DNA of 64,000 bases from Rhodoferax sp. BAB1 (lineage in GTDB: Bacteria > Pseudomonadota > Gammaproteobacteria > Burkholderiales > Burkholderiaceae_C), in contig NZ_CP054424.1 in NCBI RefSeq assembly GCF_013334205.1, forward strand, positions 330,001 through 394,000, in the 5' to 3' direction. Within the stretch, counting starts at the first letter, position 1. Each line of letters starts with the position of its first letter. The notes under the pieces are model-generated. The model worked only from the letters and a program-made list of their open reading frames with translations, did not search any database and was not told the DNA's origin. Made by a program: the position numbers and the translations under genes. This document shows positions 54,358-63,390 of this stretch, one piece after another.

Positions 54358-54744
54358 TCACTTGGCCGTCGCTGGCGCGCGATAGGCCGGCAGTTTGTCC
54401 TTGGCTGGCGCTGTCTTGCTCTTGTTCGTGGCGGATTTCTTGGCGTCTTTTTCCGTAGTGCGCTCGGCCTTGGCGGTCTGCTCGGCCGCGCGAAGGGCGG
54501 CCGCCTCTTCCTTTTGCCGGGTCTTTTCCATCGTATCGGCACTGCGTTGTTCGCGCTTGACGCTGGCCTCACGGGCCTTGCGCTGCTCGGGGCTGCGGCT
54601 GTCGGTGGCGTCAATGGCGTTGCCGCCGGGGCAGGGCTGCTGGCTGTAGCTGTTGCCGCAGCGGTAGACCGTCTGCGCCTGGGCCGTTGCGGCCAGGACC
54701 AGGGGGAGCAGCAGGAGGGCGATGCGGTGTGACGGCAACTTCAT
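54358..54744 (-). CDS. DUF4124-like secreted protein
   Basis: 128 residues. Signal peptide ends at LVLAATAQA, then [17 protein letters not shown], the start of a DUF4124 domain with its paired Cys. The rest is charged, helical and low in complexity (Lys, Glu, Ala, Arg), possibly a periplasmic coiled coil. Its start overlaps the pth stop by 4 bases, with AAGGAG upstream of the ATG. Function unknown. Confidence 0.8.
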   Translation of the reverse strand: MKLPSHRIALLLLPLVLAATAQAQTVYRCGNSYSQQPCPGGNAIDATDSRSPEQRKAREASVKREQRSADTMEKTRQKEEAAALRAAEQTAKAERTTEKDAKKSATNKSKTAPAKDKLPAYRAPATAK

Positions 54745-55370
54745 GCGGGGTCTCCTTGGGTAGGCTGGGGCGCCGGCCGGGGGGGCTTGGGGCGGGGGGG
54801 CTTGCTGGTGTGGATCAGCATGGTGGCTTTTTCCATCTCGCCGGCCAACAGGTCCGGCAGCGCTTTGACCGAGCGTGTGATGCAGTCCTCGATGGCGGTG
54901 CGGTGTTCGGGCGAGGGTTTTTTGAGCACCCAGTTCACCACTTCGGCTTTCACGCCCGGGTGGCCGACGCCGATGCGCAGGCGCCAGTAGTCGTCGGTGC
55001 CCAGCCTGGCATGGATGTCGCGCAGGCCGTTGTGGCCGGCGTGGCTGCCGCCGAACTTGAGCTTGACCTGGCCCGGCACGATGTCGAGTTCGTCGTGCGC
55101 GACGAGGATTTCCTCGGGCTGGATCTTGAAGAAGCGCGCCAGCGCCGCCACCGATTTGCCCGATTCGTTCATCCAGGTCTGCGGCGCGAGCAGCCAGACG
55201 GTCTGGCCCCGGACGGTGGTGCGTGCCACCAGGCCGTGGTAGCTCCTGTCCATGACCGGGCTGACCTTGAGCTCGCGTGCCACGGCCTCGATCCACCAGA
55301 AGCCGGCGTTGTGCCGGGTGGCCTCGTATTCGGGGCCGGGGTTGCCCAGGCCGACAAACAGTTTGATCAT
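54741..55370 (-). CDS. pth: Peptidyl-tRNA hydrolase
   Basis: 209 residues; releases tRNA from stalled peptidyl-tRNA. Catalytic His in TRHNAGFW, Asn in GLGNPGPEY and Asp in [12 protein letters not shown] Pro-rich tail (about 25 residues) extends past the usual end. GATAAT ends 6 nt before the ATG, and a terminator lies upstream after rplY, so this gene starts its own transcript. Confidence 0.96.
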   Translation of the reverse strand: MIKLFVGLGNPGPEYEATRHNAGFWWIEAVARELKVSPVMDRSYHGLVARTTVRGQTVWLLAPQTWMNESGKSVAALARFFKIQPEEILVAHDELDIVPGQVKLKFGGSHAGHNGLRDIHARLGTDDYWRLRIGVGHPGVKAEVVNWVLKKPSPEHRTAIEDCITRSVKALPDLLAGEMEKATMLIHTSKPPRPKPPRPAPQPTQGDPA

Positions 55371-55382
55371 GCGCGGATTATC
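55371..55382 (-). promoter_or_regulatory. -10 element of pth, probably leaderless
   Basis: On the minus strand GATAAT, CCGCGC, ATG. The hexamer-to-start distance is again 6 bases and no ribosome-binding site is possible. Confidence 0.6.
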
Positions 55383-55418
55383 CGTGCATCGCGGTGACGC
55401 GGCCCACTTCGGCAGGTC

Positions 55419-55447
55419 AAAAAAAACGGCCCACCGAAGTGGGCCGT
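55419..55447 (-). terminator. Rho-independent terminator after rplY
   Basis: ACGGCCCAC, TTCG loop, GTGGGCCGT, then T8 on the minus strand. A partial copy of the arm (GGCCCACTTCGG) lies at about 55401-55412. Confidence 0.92.
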
Positions 55448-55467
55448 TGACTTCAAGCCACAGGGGC

Positions 55468-56151
55468 TTATTTCTTGGCGGCGGGCGCCTTGGCAGCCGG
55501 TGCGGCAGCCTTGGCGGGTGCAGCCTTGCCGCCAGCGGCCGGGGCCGCTGCAGCGTCGGCCGCAGCCGGGGCGGCTTCGGCAGCGTCTGCGCCAGCCACC
55601 ATCACCACCGAAACCACCACCGGGTTGGCCTTGCCATGGGTCACGGCGGTCACGCCCTTGGGCAGCTTGATGTCGGACAGGTGCAGCGAGCCACCCTTTT
55701 TCAGGCCGCTCAGGTCCACGGCGATGAACTCGGGCAGATCGGATGGCAGGCACAGCACTTCGATTTCGGTCAGCACGTGGTTGGCAATGCAACCATCGTT
55801 CTTAACGGCCGGCGAGTTCTCGTCGCCGCTGAAGTGGAAGGGCACCTTCATGTGCAGCTTGGTGTTGGCGTCCACGCGCTGGAAGTCGATGTGCAGCACC
55901 AGGGGCTTGAAGGGGTGCATCTGCACGTCACGCAGCAGAACCTGGTTGCTCTTGCCGTTCAGTTCCATCTCGAGGATGGACGAGTGGAAGGCTTCCTTCT
56001 TCAGGGCATGCCACAGGGCGTTGTGGTCGAGCTCGACCAGTTGCGGCTCGGCGGCACCGCCGTAGACGATACCGGGCGTACGGCCCGTGGTGCGGAGACG
56101 GCGGCTCGCACCCGTACCCTGCTTGGCGCGCTCAAAAGCGACGAATTTCAT
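55468..56151 (-). CDS. rplY: 50S ribosomal protein L25 (Ctc type)
   Basis: 227 residues: N-terminal 5S rRNA-binding L25 domain ([27 protein letters not shown], quoted in part as motif; [11 protein letters not shown]) and the C-terminal TL5/Ctc beta domain ([23 protein letters not shown] in part). An Ala/Lys-rich tail from residue 190. Ribosome-binding site GGAGTGAACT. Between prs and pth, as is usual in betaproteobacteria. Longer than E. coli L25 because of the C-terminal domain. Confidence 0.95.
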   Translation of the reverse strand: MKFVAFERAKQGTGASRRLRTTGRTPGIVYGGAAEPQLVELDHNALWHALKKEAFHSSILEMELNGKSNQVLLRDVQMHPFKPLVLHIDFQRVDANTKLHMKVPFHFSGDENSPAVKNDGCIANHVLTEIEVLCLPSDLPEFIAVDLSGLKKGGSLHLSDIKLPKGVTAVTHGKANPVVVSVVMVAGADAAEAAPAAADAAAAPAAGGKAAPAKAAAPAAKAPAAKK

Positions 56152-56248
56152 AGTTCACTCCATTTGGAGTCCACCGCGACCAGTGGGACTCCGGTTCAAC
56201 AAAGGCCCGTCGCATCCAGGACGCGTGCGGGCCCGCTTTTTGTCCGGA

Positions 56249-57226
56249 TCAGAAAAGGTCTTCCTGGTCCGAGAACAAACTCATGACCGACTCGCCCTTG
56301 GCGATGCGGTGGATGGTTTCCGCAATCAGCGGTGCCACGTTCATCTGGCGTATCTTGGGGCAGCTGGCGGCAGCGGGGCTCAGCGGGATGGTGTTGGTCA
56401 CCACCACTTCGTCCAGCGCCGTGCCCTGGGACAGGCGCTCGATGGCCGGGCCCGAGAAGATGGGGTGCGTGCAGTAGGCATAGACCTTCTTGGCGCCGCG
56501 CTCCTTCAGCACCTCGGCCGCCTTCACCAGCGTGCCGGCGGTGTCGATCATGTCGTCCATGATCACGCAGTTGCGCCCGTCGATCTCGCCGATCACGTGC
56601 ATCACTTCGCTGACATTGGCCTTGGGGCGCCGCTTGTCGATGATGGCCAGGTCGCAATTGAGCTGCTTGGCCAGGGCGCGGGCGCGCACCACGCCGCCCA
56701 CGTCGGGCGAGACCACGATCAGGTCCTCGTATTTCTTCTGGCGCAGGTCCGACAGCAGGATGGGCGAGGCATAGATGTTGTCGACCGGGATGTCGAAGAA
56801 GCCCTGGATCTGGTCGGCGTGCAGGTCCATGGTCAGCACGCGTGCCACACCCACAGCCTGCAGCATGTTGGCCACCACCTTGGCGGTGATCGGCACGCGG
56901 GTGGAACGCGGGCGGCGGTCCTGGCGGGCGTAGCCGAAATAGGGGATGACGGCGCTGATGCGCTCGGCCGAGGCGCGCTTGAGCGCATCGACCATGATCA
57001 GCAGCTCCATCAGCGAGTCGTTGGTCGGCGCACAGGTGGACTGCACGACGAAGACGTCGCGGGCACGCACGTTCTGGTTGATCTCGACCGTGACCTCGCC
57101 GTCGGAGAAACGGCCGACAGTGGCGGCACCCAGCGAAATACCGAGGTGCTTGGCAATGTCACCGGCCAATGCCGGATTGGCATTGCCCGTGAAGATCATG
57201 AAATCCGGGGATGGAGCGACCTGCAT
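56249..57226 (-). CDS. prs: Ribose-phosphate pyrophosphokinase
   Basis: 325-residue PRPP synthetase feeding nucleotide, NAD and histidine synthesis. Flexible loop in [19 protein letters not shown], pyrophosphate-binding [18 protein letters not shown] and PRPP loop [18 protein letters not shown]. Located between tRNA-Gln and rplY on the same strand. The first nine residues vary in the family, so the exact start could also be the ATG at residue 10. Confidence 0.96.
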   Translation of the reverse strand: MQVAPSPDFMIFTGNANPALAGDIAKHLGISLGAATVGRFSDGEVTVEINQNVRARDVFVVQSTCAPTNDSLMELLIMVDALKRASAERISAVIPYFGYARQDRRPRSTRVPITAKVVANMLQAVGVARVLTMDLHADQIQGFFDIPVDNIYASPILLSDLRQKKYEDLIVVSPDVGGVVRARALAKQLNCDLAIIDKRRPKANVSEVMHVIGEIDGRNCVIMDDMIDTAGTLVKAAEVLKERGAKKVYAYCTHPIFSGPAIERLSQGTALDEVVVTNTIPLSPAAASCPKIRQMNVAPLIAETIHRIAKGESVMSLFSDQEDLF

Positions 57227-57267
57227 GAACGATCCGGCGATGAGCGATTAATGACGCAGAAAAAATT

Positions 57268-57344
57268 TGGCAGGGGAGAAAGGATTCGAACCTTTGCATG
57301 CTGGAATCAAAATCCAGTGCCTTAACCAACTTGGCGACTCCCCT
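57268..57344 (-). tRNA. tRNA-Gln (anticodon UUG)
   Basis: 77 bases with encoded CCA. Acceptor AGGGGAG pairs with CTCCCCT; D-arm GCC...GGC; anticodon stem CTGGA / TCCAG with loop TTTTGAT giving anticodon TTG; T-arm AAAGG-TTCGAAT-CCTTT; discriminator G. It lies between ispE and prs, a position conserved in betaproteobacteria, and probably matures from their shared transcript. Confidence 0.96.
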
Positions 57345-57379
57345 ACACAGGTCAACAGCTGAGAACAGCTGCCCACCGA

Positions 57380-58234
57380 CTAACTCTCGCTGGTCGCCCA
57401 ACCGACAAGCGGGTGGGTCTCCAGGCTGCAGCACAACCGGGCCTGCAAGGTGTCCGGCGCCTTCGGAACACACATGTCGGGCGGTGCCCACGCAAACACG
57501 GCACTTCCTGAGCCTGTCATCCGTCCGTCGAGCCCGAGGCTGGTGAGCCAATCAAGGGCCGACGTGACACCCGGGCAGAGCCGCTGGGCGACAGGTTGCA
57601 GGTCGTTGCGGGCTTCCTTCAGAAAAGCCTGCGGGTCTGCAGCAAAGCCTGAAATTGTAGCAGGAATACTGTCGCGCTTCAACGCCGGGTCCGAAAAAAT
57701 CGCACCGGTTTCCAATCCCGCCTGGGGCTTGACCACCAGCACGTGGCGGCGCACCAGCGCCAGCGGGGTGATGGATTCGCCGATGCCCTCGACCCAGGCG
57801 TTGTGCCCGCGCAGGAAAAAGGGCACGTCAGCGCCCAGCTGCAGGCCGATGGCACAAAGTTGCTCCAGCGTGAGCTTGAGCTGCCACAGCCGGTTGAGCG
57901 CCAGCAGGGTGGAGGCGGCGTCCGAGGAACCGCCGCCCAAACCGGCCTGGGCCGGCAGGCGTTTCTCGATGGCGATGTGTGCGCCCTGGGTGTTGCCGCT
58001 GGCCGCCTGGAGGGCGCGCGCGGCGCGCAGGATCAGGTCGTCCGCCGGCAGCGGTGCCAGCAGGTCCTCGCGGCTGAGCTGGCCATTGGGGCGTTTCTCG
58101 AAATGCAAGGTATCGGCCCAGTCGATCAGCATGAAGACCGACTGCAGCAGGTGGTAGCCGTCGGCGCGCCGGCCCGTGATGTGCAGGAAGAGGTTGAGCT
58201 TGGCCGGGGCCGGGATGTCGTGGAGCGACTGCAT
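57380..58234 (-). CDS. ispE: 4-diphosphocytidyl-2-C-methyl-D-erythritol kinase
   Basis: 284-residue GHMP kinase of the MEP isoprenoid pathway. N-terminal PAPAKLNLFLHITGRRADGYH, ATP-binding GHMP loop PAQAGLGGGSSDAAST near residue 93 and the C-terminal GRMTGSGSAVFAW. Starts 17 bases after the lolB stop, so lolB-ispE-tRNA-prs is a likely transcript. Confidence 0.96.
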   Translation of the reverse strand: MQSLHDIPAPAKLNLFLHITGRRADGYHLLQSVFMLIDWADTLHFEKRPNGQLSREDLLAPLPADDLILRAARALQAASGNTQGAHIAIEKRLPAQAGLGGGSSDAASTLLALNRLWQLKLTLEQLCAIGLQLGADVPFFLRGHNAWVEGIGESITPLALVRRHVLVVKPQAGLETGAIFSDPALKRDSIPATISGFAADPQAFLKEARNDLQPVAQRLCPGVTSALDWLTSLGLDGRMTGSGSAVFAWAPPDMCVPKAPDTLQARLCCSLETHPLVGWATSES

Positions 58235-58250
58235 GCTTGGGATGATCGGC

Positions 58251-58751
58251 TCAGGGTTCGATGATGAGCCGCAGTTCGGCCGCCGGTGCGGGCTGGCTGC
58301 GGCGGGCGACCAGGCGGCCGGCCTCCAGTTGCGACAGGTCGGCCAACCAGCCGTCGGCGGCGGCCGGGCGCCCCTGCAGCCATTCGAACAGGGCCGCGAT
58401 GGGGATGGCCGTGCCGGTGGCTTCGGTGGCCAGGGCGTCGAGCGAGTCGAAGGCGCGGGTCTGCCCGTTGTTGCGCAGCAGGGCCTGTTGCGGGCTCCAG
58501 CGCAGTTGCGCCAGCGTGGTGCCCAAGGGCGTGGACAGCATCAGTTCGCCCGCACCGGGCTGGCCGCTGAGTTCGAAGCTGGCAAAAAAAGACGTCGGCT
58601 CCGGGGTGTTCTCGACCCGCAGGGCCAGGCGGCCACGCCAGAAGGTCTGGGGCTGGTCGTCGACAGCCACTGGCCGCACGAGGGGCTGGGCACAGCCGGC
58701 CAGCAAGGTGGCCAGGGTACAGGCCAGGAGGAAGCGCAGCCGGGCTGTCAC
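58251..58751 (-). CDS. lolB: Outer-membrane lipoprotein receptor LolB
   Basis: 166-residue lipoprotein that accepts lipoproteins from LolA and inserts them into the outer membrane. Lipobox TLLAGC (Cys about residue 20); RGRLALRVE and FELSGQPGAGELMLSTPLGT match the LolB fold, with WLQGRPA in the usual C-terminal region. The start overlaps the stop of the TPR gene by 4 bases; TPR gene-lolB-ispE is a common order. Confidence 0.93.
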   Translation of the reverse strand: MTARLRFLLACTLATLLAGCAQPLVRPVAVDDQPQTFWRGRLALRVENTPEPTSFFASFELSGQPGAGELMLSTPLGTTLAQLRWSPQQALLRNNGQTRAFDSLDALATEATGTAIPIAALFEWLQGRPAAADGWLADLSQLEAGRLVARRSQPAPAAELRLIIEP

Positions 58752-60487
58752 GGTTTGACGCGCAGACGCTTGAGCGTTTCGACCAGGGTCTCGTTCTCTG
58801 CATTGAGCTGCAGCCCCTCGCGCCAGACGCTCAGGGCCTGCTCACGCTGACCCATGCTCCAGAACACTTCGCCCAGGTGCGCGGCGATCTCGGCGTCGGG
58901 GCGGGCGCGGTAGGCCTTTTGCAGCACGCGCAGGGCTTCGGCCTTGTTGCCGGCGCGAAACTCGACCCAGCCCAGGCTGTCCGTGATGAAGGGGTCATCG
59001 GGGGCGAATTCGAGGGCCTTGAGGATGAGCTGGCGTGCCTCGCCCAGACGCACACTGCGATCGGCGAAGGAATAGCCCAGCGCGTTGTAGGCGTGGTGGT
59101 ACTGCGGTTTCTCGGCAATGATCCGCCGCAGCAGGCGCTCCATTTCCTCGGGGCGCCCCAGTTTCTCGGCCAGCGTGGCCTGGTCGTAGACCAGGTCGTA
59201 GTCTTTCGGGTCGTTTTGGGTGGCCTGCGCCAGCAGCTCATAGGCCTGCGCATAGAGCCTGTTGTCGCGCAGCAGCTGGACTTCGCTGGAGAGCTTGACG
59301 CGCGCGTCCGCGGGCGAGCGTTCGGGCAGATTGCGGATCAGCTCGCGTGCTTCGTCGATCCGGCCCTGGCGTGCCAGGATGCCGGCGCGACGGCTTTGCG
59401 TGCGCACCAGGTCTTCGGGGCTGCTGATCTTGCCCAGCCAGCTCTCCGCCTCTTTGTAGTCCTGGCGCTTTTCGGCGATCTGGGCCAGGGCCAGATAGGC
59501 CTGGGCCAGGGCACGGTTGGTTTCCTCCACCCCGTTGCCGTTGCGGCGCGCTGGCATCAGTTCCAGGAACTGCCTGAGCGAACGCTCGGCGTGGTCGAGC
59601 CGGTTGTCCTGCAGTTCCAGCGTGCCGCGGATCAGCCAGGCTTCGGCGTAGTCGGGCTTCTCGCTGGTGACGGCCTGTACCTGGCTGCCGGCTTCGGCGT
59701 AACGCTGGGCGTCGAGCAGCGCGCGTGCATAGGCCAGGCGCACTTCCACCAGGGGCCGGCCTTCCAGGTATTTGCGCACAATGGCTTCGGCCCCGGGCTG
59801 CTGGGGCGACATCAGGGCCAGGGCCAGCAGCACCGGGCCTTCGGCACGTGCATCCTGGGCCTGGCCACGCCGTGCAGCCTCCAGCGCGCCTGCGCTGTCG
59901 CCGCTTTCCAGGCGCATGCGCCCCACGGCGCTCCAGGCCGCGGCACCTGTGCCGTTGCTGCTGCCAAGGTGCTCGGCCAGGGCCTGTTCCAGCTTCTCGG
60001 CGGCGAGCTTCTTGTCGCTGCTGCGGGCAAAGTAACGCGGCAGCAGGGTGATGGTGAGGGCACGGTCCCTGGGCTCGGCCAGCGTGATCTCGCGCTTGAG
60101 CGGCTCCACCGTTTCGTCCAGCCGGTTCAGACCGATCAGGATCTGCAGCACATAACGGTTGGCGTCGCGCGAGTTGGGCTGGGCCTGCTTCCAGGCGCGT
60201 GCGGCCTCCAGCGCCGAGTCCCCGGCACGGGCCTGCAAGGCGATGTCGATGGCGCGCTGGTACAGCCGCACATCGTTGGTCTTGCGTGCAGCATCGAGGA
60301 TCAGGGAATAACCGACGCCGGCTTCACCCCGTTGCGTGCTGAACTCGCCCACCAGCAGCTGATAAAAGAGTTCGCCATCCAGTGCCGAACTGGGCGGCGG
60401 GGTGGTGGGGGCCGGGTCCGGCTGTTGCGCATGGACCGTCAGGGCGGCCGTCAACAGCAGGGGGAGTAGACGTAAGCGTGGGAACAT
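58748..60487 (-). CDS. TPR-repeat periplasmic protein
   Basis: 579 residues. Signal peptide ends at ALTVHAQQ, then repeated helical pairs over the whole chain; clear TPR units include [20 protein letters not shown] and [20 protein letters not shown] near the C terminus. TATTAT ends 6 nt before the ATG at 60487, another possible leaderless start; a longer in-frame start six codons upstream lies inside that promoter. Role unknown, but coupling to lolB suggests envelope biogenesis. Confidence 0.87.
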   Translation of the reverse strand: MFPRLRLLPLLLTAALTVHAQQPDPAPTTPPPSSALDGELFYQLLVGEFSTQRGEAGVGYSLILDAARKTNDVRLYQRAIDIALQARAGDSALEAARAWKQAQPNSRDANRYVLQILIGLNRLDETVEPLKREITLAEPRDRALTITLLPRYFARSSDKKLAAEKLEQALAEHLGSSNGTGAAAWSAVGRMRLESGDSAGALEAARRGQAQDARAEGPVLLALALMSPQQPGAEAIVRKYLEGRPLVEVRLAYARALLDAQRYAEAGSQVQAVTSEKPDYAEAWLIRGTLELQDNRLDHAERSLRQFLELMPARRNGNGVEETNRALAQAYLALAQIAEKRQDYKEAESWLGKISSPEDLVRTQSRRAGILARQGRIDEARELIRNLPERSPADARVKLSSEVQLLRDNRLYAQAYELLAQATQNDPKDYDLVYDQATLAEKLGRPEEMERLLRRIIAEKPQYHHAYNALGYSFADRSVRLGEARQLILKALEFAPDDPFITDSLGWVEFRAGNKAEALRVLQKAYRARPDAEIAAHLGEVFWSMGQREQALSVWREGLQLNAENETLVETLKRLRVKP

Positions 60488-60499
60488 CAAACCATAATA
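60488..60499 (-). promoter_or_regulatory. -10 element of the TPR-lolB-ispE operon, probably leaderless
   Basis: On the minus strand TATTAT, GGTTTG, ATG: again 6 bases between the hexamer and the start codon. On the plus strand the same site supplies CATAAT, 39 bases before mutM. Confidence 0.5.
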
Positions 60500-60534
60500 A
60501 TCCAAGCCAGCTATTCCCCTGCCTGACCGCTGCC

Positions 60535-61350
60535 ATGCCTGAATTGCCCGAAGTCGAAGCCACGCGCCTGAGTTTTGCCGATCGCATCAGCGGGGCCGGC
60601 ATCCTCTCGGCCTGGTGTGGCAAGCCCCTGCGCTGGCCGCTGGGGCTGCCCGTGGCCCGGCTTGCCGGGCACCGCGTGTTGGGGGTGCGCCGGCGTGGCA
60701 AGTACCTGCTGCTCGATCTGGACGCCGGTCTGCTGCTGCTGCACCTGGGCATGTCGGGCAGCCTGAGTTTTGGCACCAGCCTGCCGCCGCGAGGTGTGCA
60801 CGACCATTTCGAGCTGGCCACCAGCCGCGGAACCCTGCGCCTGAACGACCCGCGCCGCTTCGGTGCCGTGGTCTGGGCGCCGGACCAGGATGCGCCCCAG
60901 GCGCGCAAGCTGCTGGGGGGGCTGGGCGTGGAGCCCTTGTCGGATGATTTCGATGCCGCGTCTTTCCATGCCGCCCTCAAGACACGCAAGGCGGCGATCA
61001 AGCAGGTGCTGCTGGCCGGTGACGTGGTTGTGGGCGTGGGCAATATCTATGCGTCCGAGGCGCTGTTCCTGGCCGGCATCCGCCCGACGCTGAGCGCCGC
61101 CCGCCTGAGCCGGCCCCGAGCAGAAAAGCTGCACGCGGCCATCCGCCAGGTTCTGGGGCGGGCCCTGGCCGCGGGCGGCACCACCTTGCGGAACTACTCC
61201 AATGCCGTGGGCGAACGCGGCAATTTCCAGTTCGAGGCCATGGTCTATGGCCGCGAGGGCCAGCCCTGCCGGGTCTGTGGCACGCCCGTCAAGGGCATAC
61301 GACAGGGACAACGCGCGACATTTTTCTGCCCGAGTTGCCAGAAAACATGA
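60535..61350 (+). CDS. mutM: Formamidopyrimidine-DNA glycosylase
   Basis: 271-residue base-excision enzyme for 8-oxoguanine. Catalytic Pro2-Glu3 in [11 protein letters not shown], Lys in [13 protein letters not shown]-binding [12 protein letters not shown], and a C-terminal zinc finger CxxC-x16-CxxC ([18 protein letters not shown]). It is followed by a dynamin-like gene and mutY, the partner that removes A opposite 8-oxoG. Confidence 0.96.
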   Translation: MPELPEVEATRLSFADRISGAGILSAWCGKPLRWPLGLPVARLAGHRVLGVRRRGKYLLLDLDAGLLLLHLGMSGSLSFGTSLPPRGVHDHFELATSRGTLRLNDPRRFGAVVWAPDQDAPQARKLLGGLGVEPLSDDFDAASFHAALKTRKAAIKQVLLAGDVVVGVGNIYASEALFLAGIRPTLSAARLSRPRAEKLHAAIRQVLGRALAAGGTTLRNYSNAVGERGNFQFEAMVYGREGQPCRVCGTPVKGIRQGQRATFFCPSCQKT

Positions 61351-61419
61351 AAAAACGTCGCTAACTCGGTGTTATATTGGAAAATCTGGCCTGAACACTT
61401 ACAAGGCGAGGGGGATACC

Positions 61420-63390
61420 TTGGCGACGTCTTTCAACGAACAATTCGATCAGCACGGCACGTGGCGGCGTGAGTTCGCCCTGCGCCTGAAGCTGCTGGGC
61501 GAATGGATGAAAGACCATGACCTGCTCGACGCTGCTGTCGAGGAGCGCCTGCACCGTCTGGAAATGCAGGTCCGCGCCGACAAGGTCATGGTGGCCTTCG
61601 TTGCCGAGTTCTCGCGCGGCAAGTCCGAGCTGATCAACGCCATCTTCTTCGCCGGCTACGGCCGGCGCATCATGCCGGCCAGCGCCGGGCGCACCACCAT
61701 GTGCCCGACCGAGATGGGCTACGACGCCGAGGTCCCGCCCTGCCTGCGCCTGCTGCCCATCGAGACCCGCCTGCAGCCCCAGTCCCTGATGGAATGGCGC
61801 ATGGTCCCCGAAAAGTGGACCCGCGTCGACCTCGACGTCAACGACCCGCAGCAGCTGGCCATGGCGCTGGAGAAGGTCTCCGAGACACGTCGCGTGACGC
61901 TGGAAGAAGCGCGCGCCCTGGGTTTCTGGAACAGCCAGTCACCGAATGACAGCCCGCTCATGGATGCCCAGGGCAAGGTCGAGGTGCCCAAGTGGCGTCA
62001 CGCCCTCATCAACATCGCCCACCCCCTGCTCAAGCAGGGCCTGGTCATCCTGGACACCCCGGGCCTCAACGCCATCGGTGCCGAACCCGAGCTGACGGTC
62101 AGCCTGGTGCCGCAGGCGCACGCCGTGGTCTTCATCCTGGGGGCCGACACCGGTGTCACCAAGTCCGACCTCGAGATCTGGCGCGAACACCTGATCACAG
62201 AATCCGCCGCCGGGACCGACACCCGCCTGGTGGTGCTCAACAAGATCGACTCGCTGTGGGACGCGCTGAGCTCGCCGGCCCAGATCCAGATGCAGATCGA
62301 CCGCCAGCGTGCCACCACGGCCGAAATCCTCGGTCTGTCGCGCGAGCAGGTGTTGCCGGTTTCGGCCCAGAAGGGCCTGGTCGCCAAGGTCACCGAAGAC
62401 GCCAAGCTGCTGCAGGCGAGCTGCCTGCCCGCCCTGGAAGAAGCGCTGGCCCAGCGCATCATGGGCCAGCGCCAGCGCATCCTGGGCGCGGCCGTGGCCG
62501 TCGGCATCTCCGACCTGCAGCTCGAAGTGGGCCGGGTGCTCAACATCCGCCGCCGCGACCTCAACGAGCAGATGCTGGAGCTCAAGGGCCTGCAGGGCAA
62601 GAACGCCGCCGTTATCAAGCACATGCGCCTGCGCATTTCGCAGGAGCAGGCCGAGTTCGACCGTGCCGGCGCAAAGATCCATGCCGTGCGTTCGGTGCAT
62701 CTCAAGCTGCTGCGCGACGTGTTTGCCCTGCTGAGCACCAAGAGCCTGCGCGCCGAGATGAACCAGCTGATGCAGTCGCTGCTGCAGACCGGCCTCAAGC
62801 TGGGCGTCAAGAAATCCTACGGTGAAACCTTCGATCGCCTGCGCGAGAACCTGCGCCGGGTCCAGTCGCTGATGGGCGAGATCCAGATTATGTTGGCCAC
62901 CTCCTTCAAGCAGCTCAATGCCGAACAGGGGTTCTCGCTGCAGCCGCCGGCCGAGCCTTCGCTGCAAGCCTATATCGACAACCTCGACCAGGTCGAGCGC
63001 GGCCATCTGCAGTACCTGGGCCTGGGCAATGCCTTCCGCCTCGCCCAGCCCGAGTTCGCCGATCGCCTGGTGCGTGCCCTGGCCACGCGCCTGCGCGGTG
63101 TCTACCAGGCCGCCCTGGGTGACGTGGAGTTGTGGAGCAAGTCCGCCGCGGCCCAGCTCGATGCCCAGTTGCGCGAGCGGCGTCGCAATTTCAGCCGCCG
63201 GCTCGAGGCCATCGACCGCATTCAGCAGGCCGCAGGCGGTCTGGACGAGCGCATCGCTGAAATCAATGAGCAGTTCCGTGCGCTGGCCCAGCTCGATTCC
63301 AAGCTGCTTGAACTCACGGCCTACCTGATCCGGGCGCAGGACGTCACCAAGCCCAAGGACACGGTAGCGGCCGAACTGCTGGCTTCGTGA
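61420..63390 (+). CDS. Dynamin-family GTPase
   Basis: 656-residue large GTPase. G1 in AEFSRGKSELINAIF near residue 62, G2-like Thr in SAGRTTMCPTEM, G3 DTPGLNAIG near 212 and G4 VLNKIDSLWD near 275. The C-terminal 350 residues are helical and charged, as in bacterial dynamin-like proteins. TTG start at 61420 with AGGGGG 6-7 nt before; the next upstream frame has no ribosome-binding site. Its stop overlaps the mutY start (GTGA). Function unknown; membrane-remodelling roles are known for some bacterial dynamins. Confidence 0.88.
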   Translation: MATSFNEQFDQHGTWRREFALRLKLLGEWMKDHDLLDAAVEERLHRLEMQVRADKVMVAFVAEFSRGKSELINAIFFAGYGRRIMPASAGRTTMCPTEMGYDAEVPPCLRLLPIETRLQPQSLMEWRMVPEKWTRVDLDVNDPQQLAMALEKVSETRRVTLEEARALGFWNSQSPNDSPLMDAQGKVEVPKWRHALINIAHPLLKQGLVILDTPGLNAIGAEPELTVSLVPQAHAVVFILGADTGVTKSDLEIWREHLITESAAGTDTRLVVLNKIDSLWDALSSPAQIQMQIDRQRATTAEILGLSREQVLPVSAQKGLVAKVTEDAKLLQASCLPALEEALAQRIMGQRQRILGAAVAVGISDLQLEVGRVLNIRRRDLNEQMLELKGLQGKNAAVIKHMRLRISQEQAEFDRAGAKIHAVRSVHLKLLRDVFALLSTKSLRAEMNQLMQSLLQTGLKLGVKKSYGETFDRLRENLRRVQSLMGEIQIMLATSFKQLNAEQGFSLQPPAEPSLQAYIDNLDQVERGHLQYLGLGNAFRLAQPEFADRLVRALATRLRGVYQAALGDVELWSKSAAAQLDAQLRERRRNFSRRLEAIDRIQQAAGGLDERIAEINEQFRALAQLDSKLLELTAYLIRAQDVTKPKDTVAAELLAS

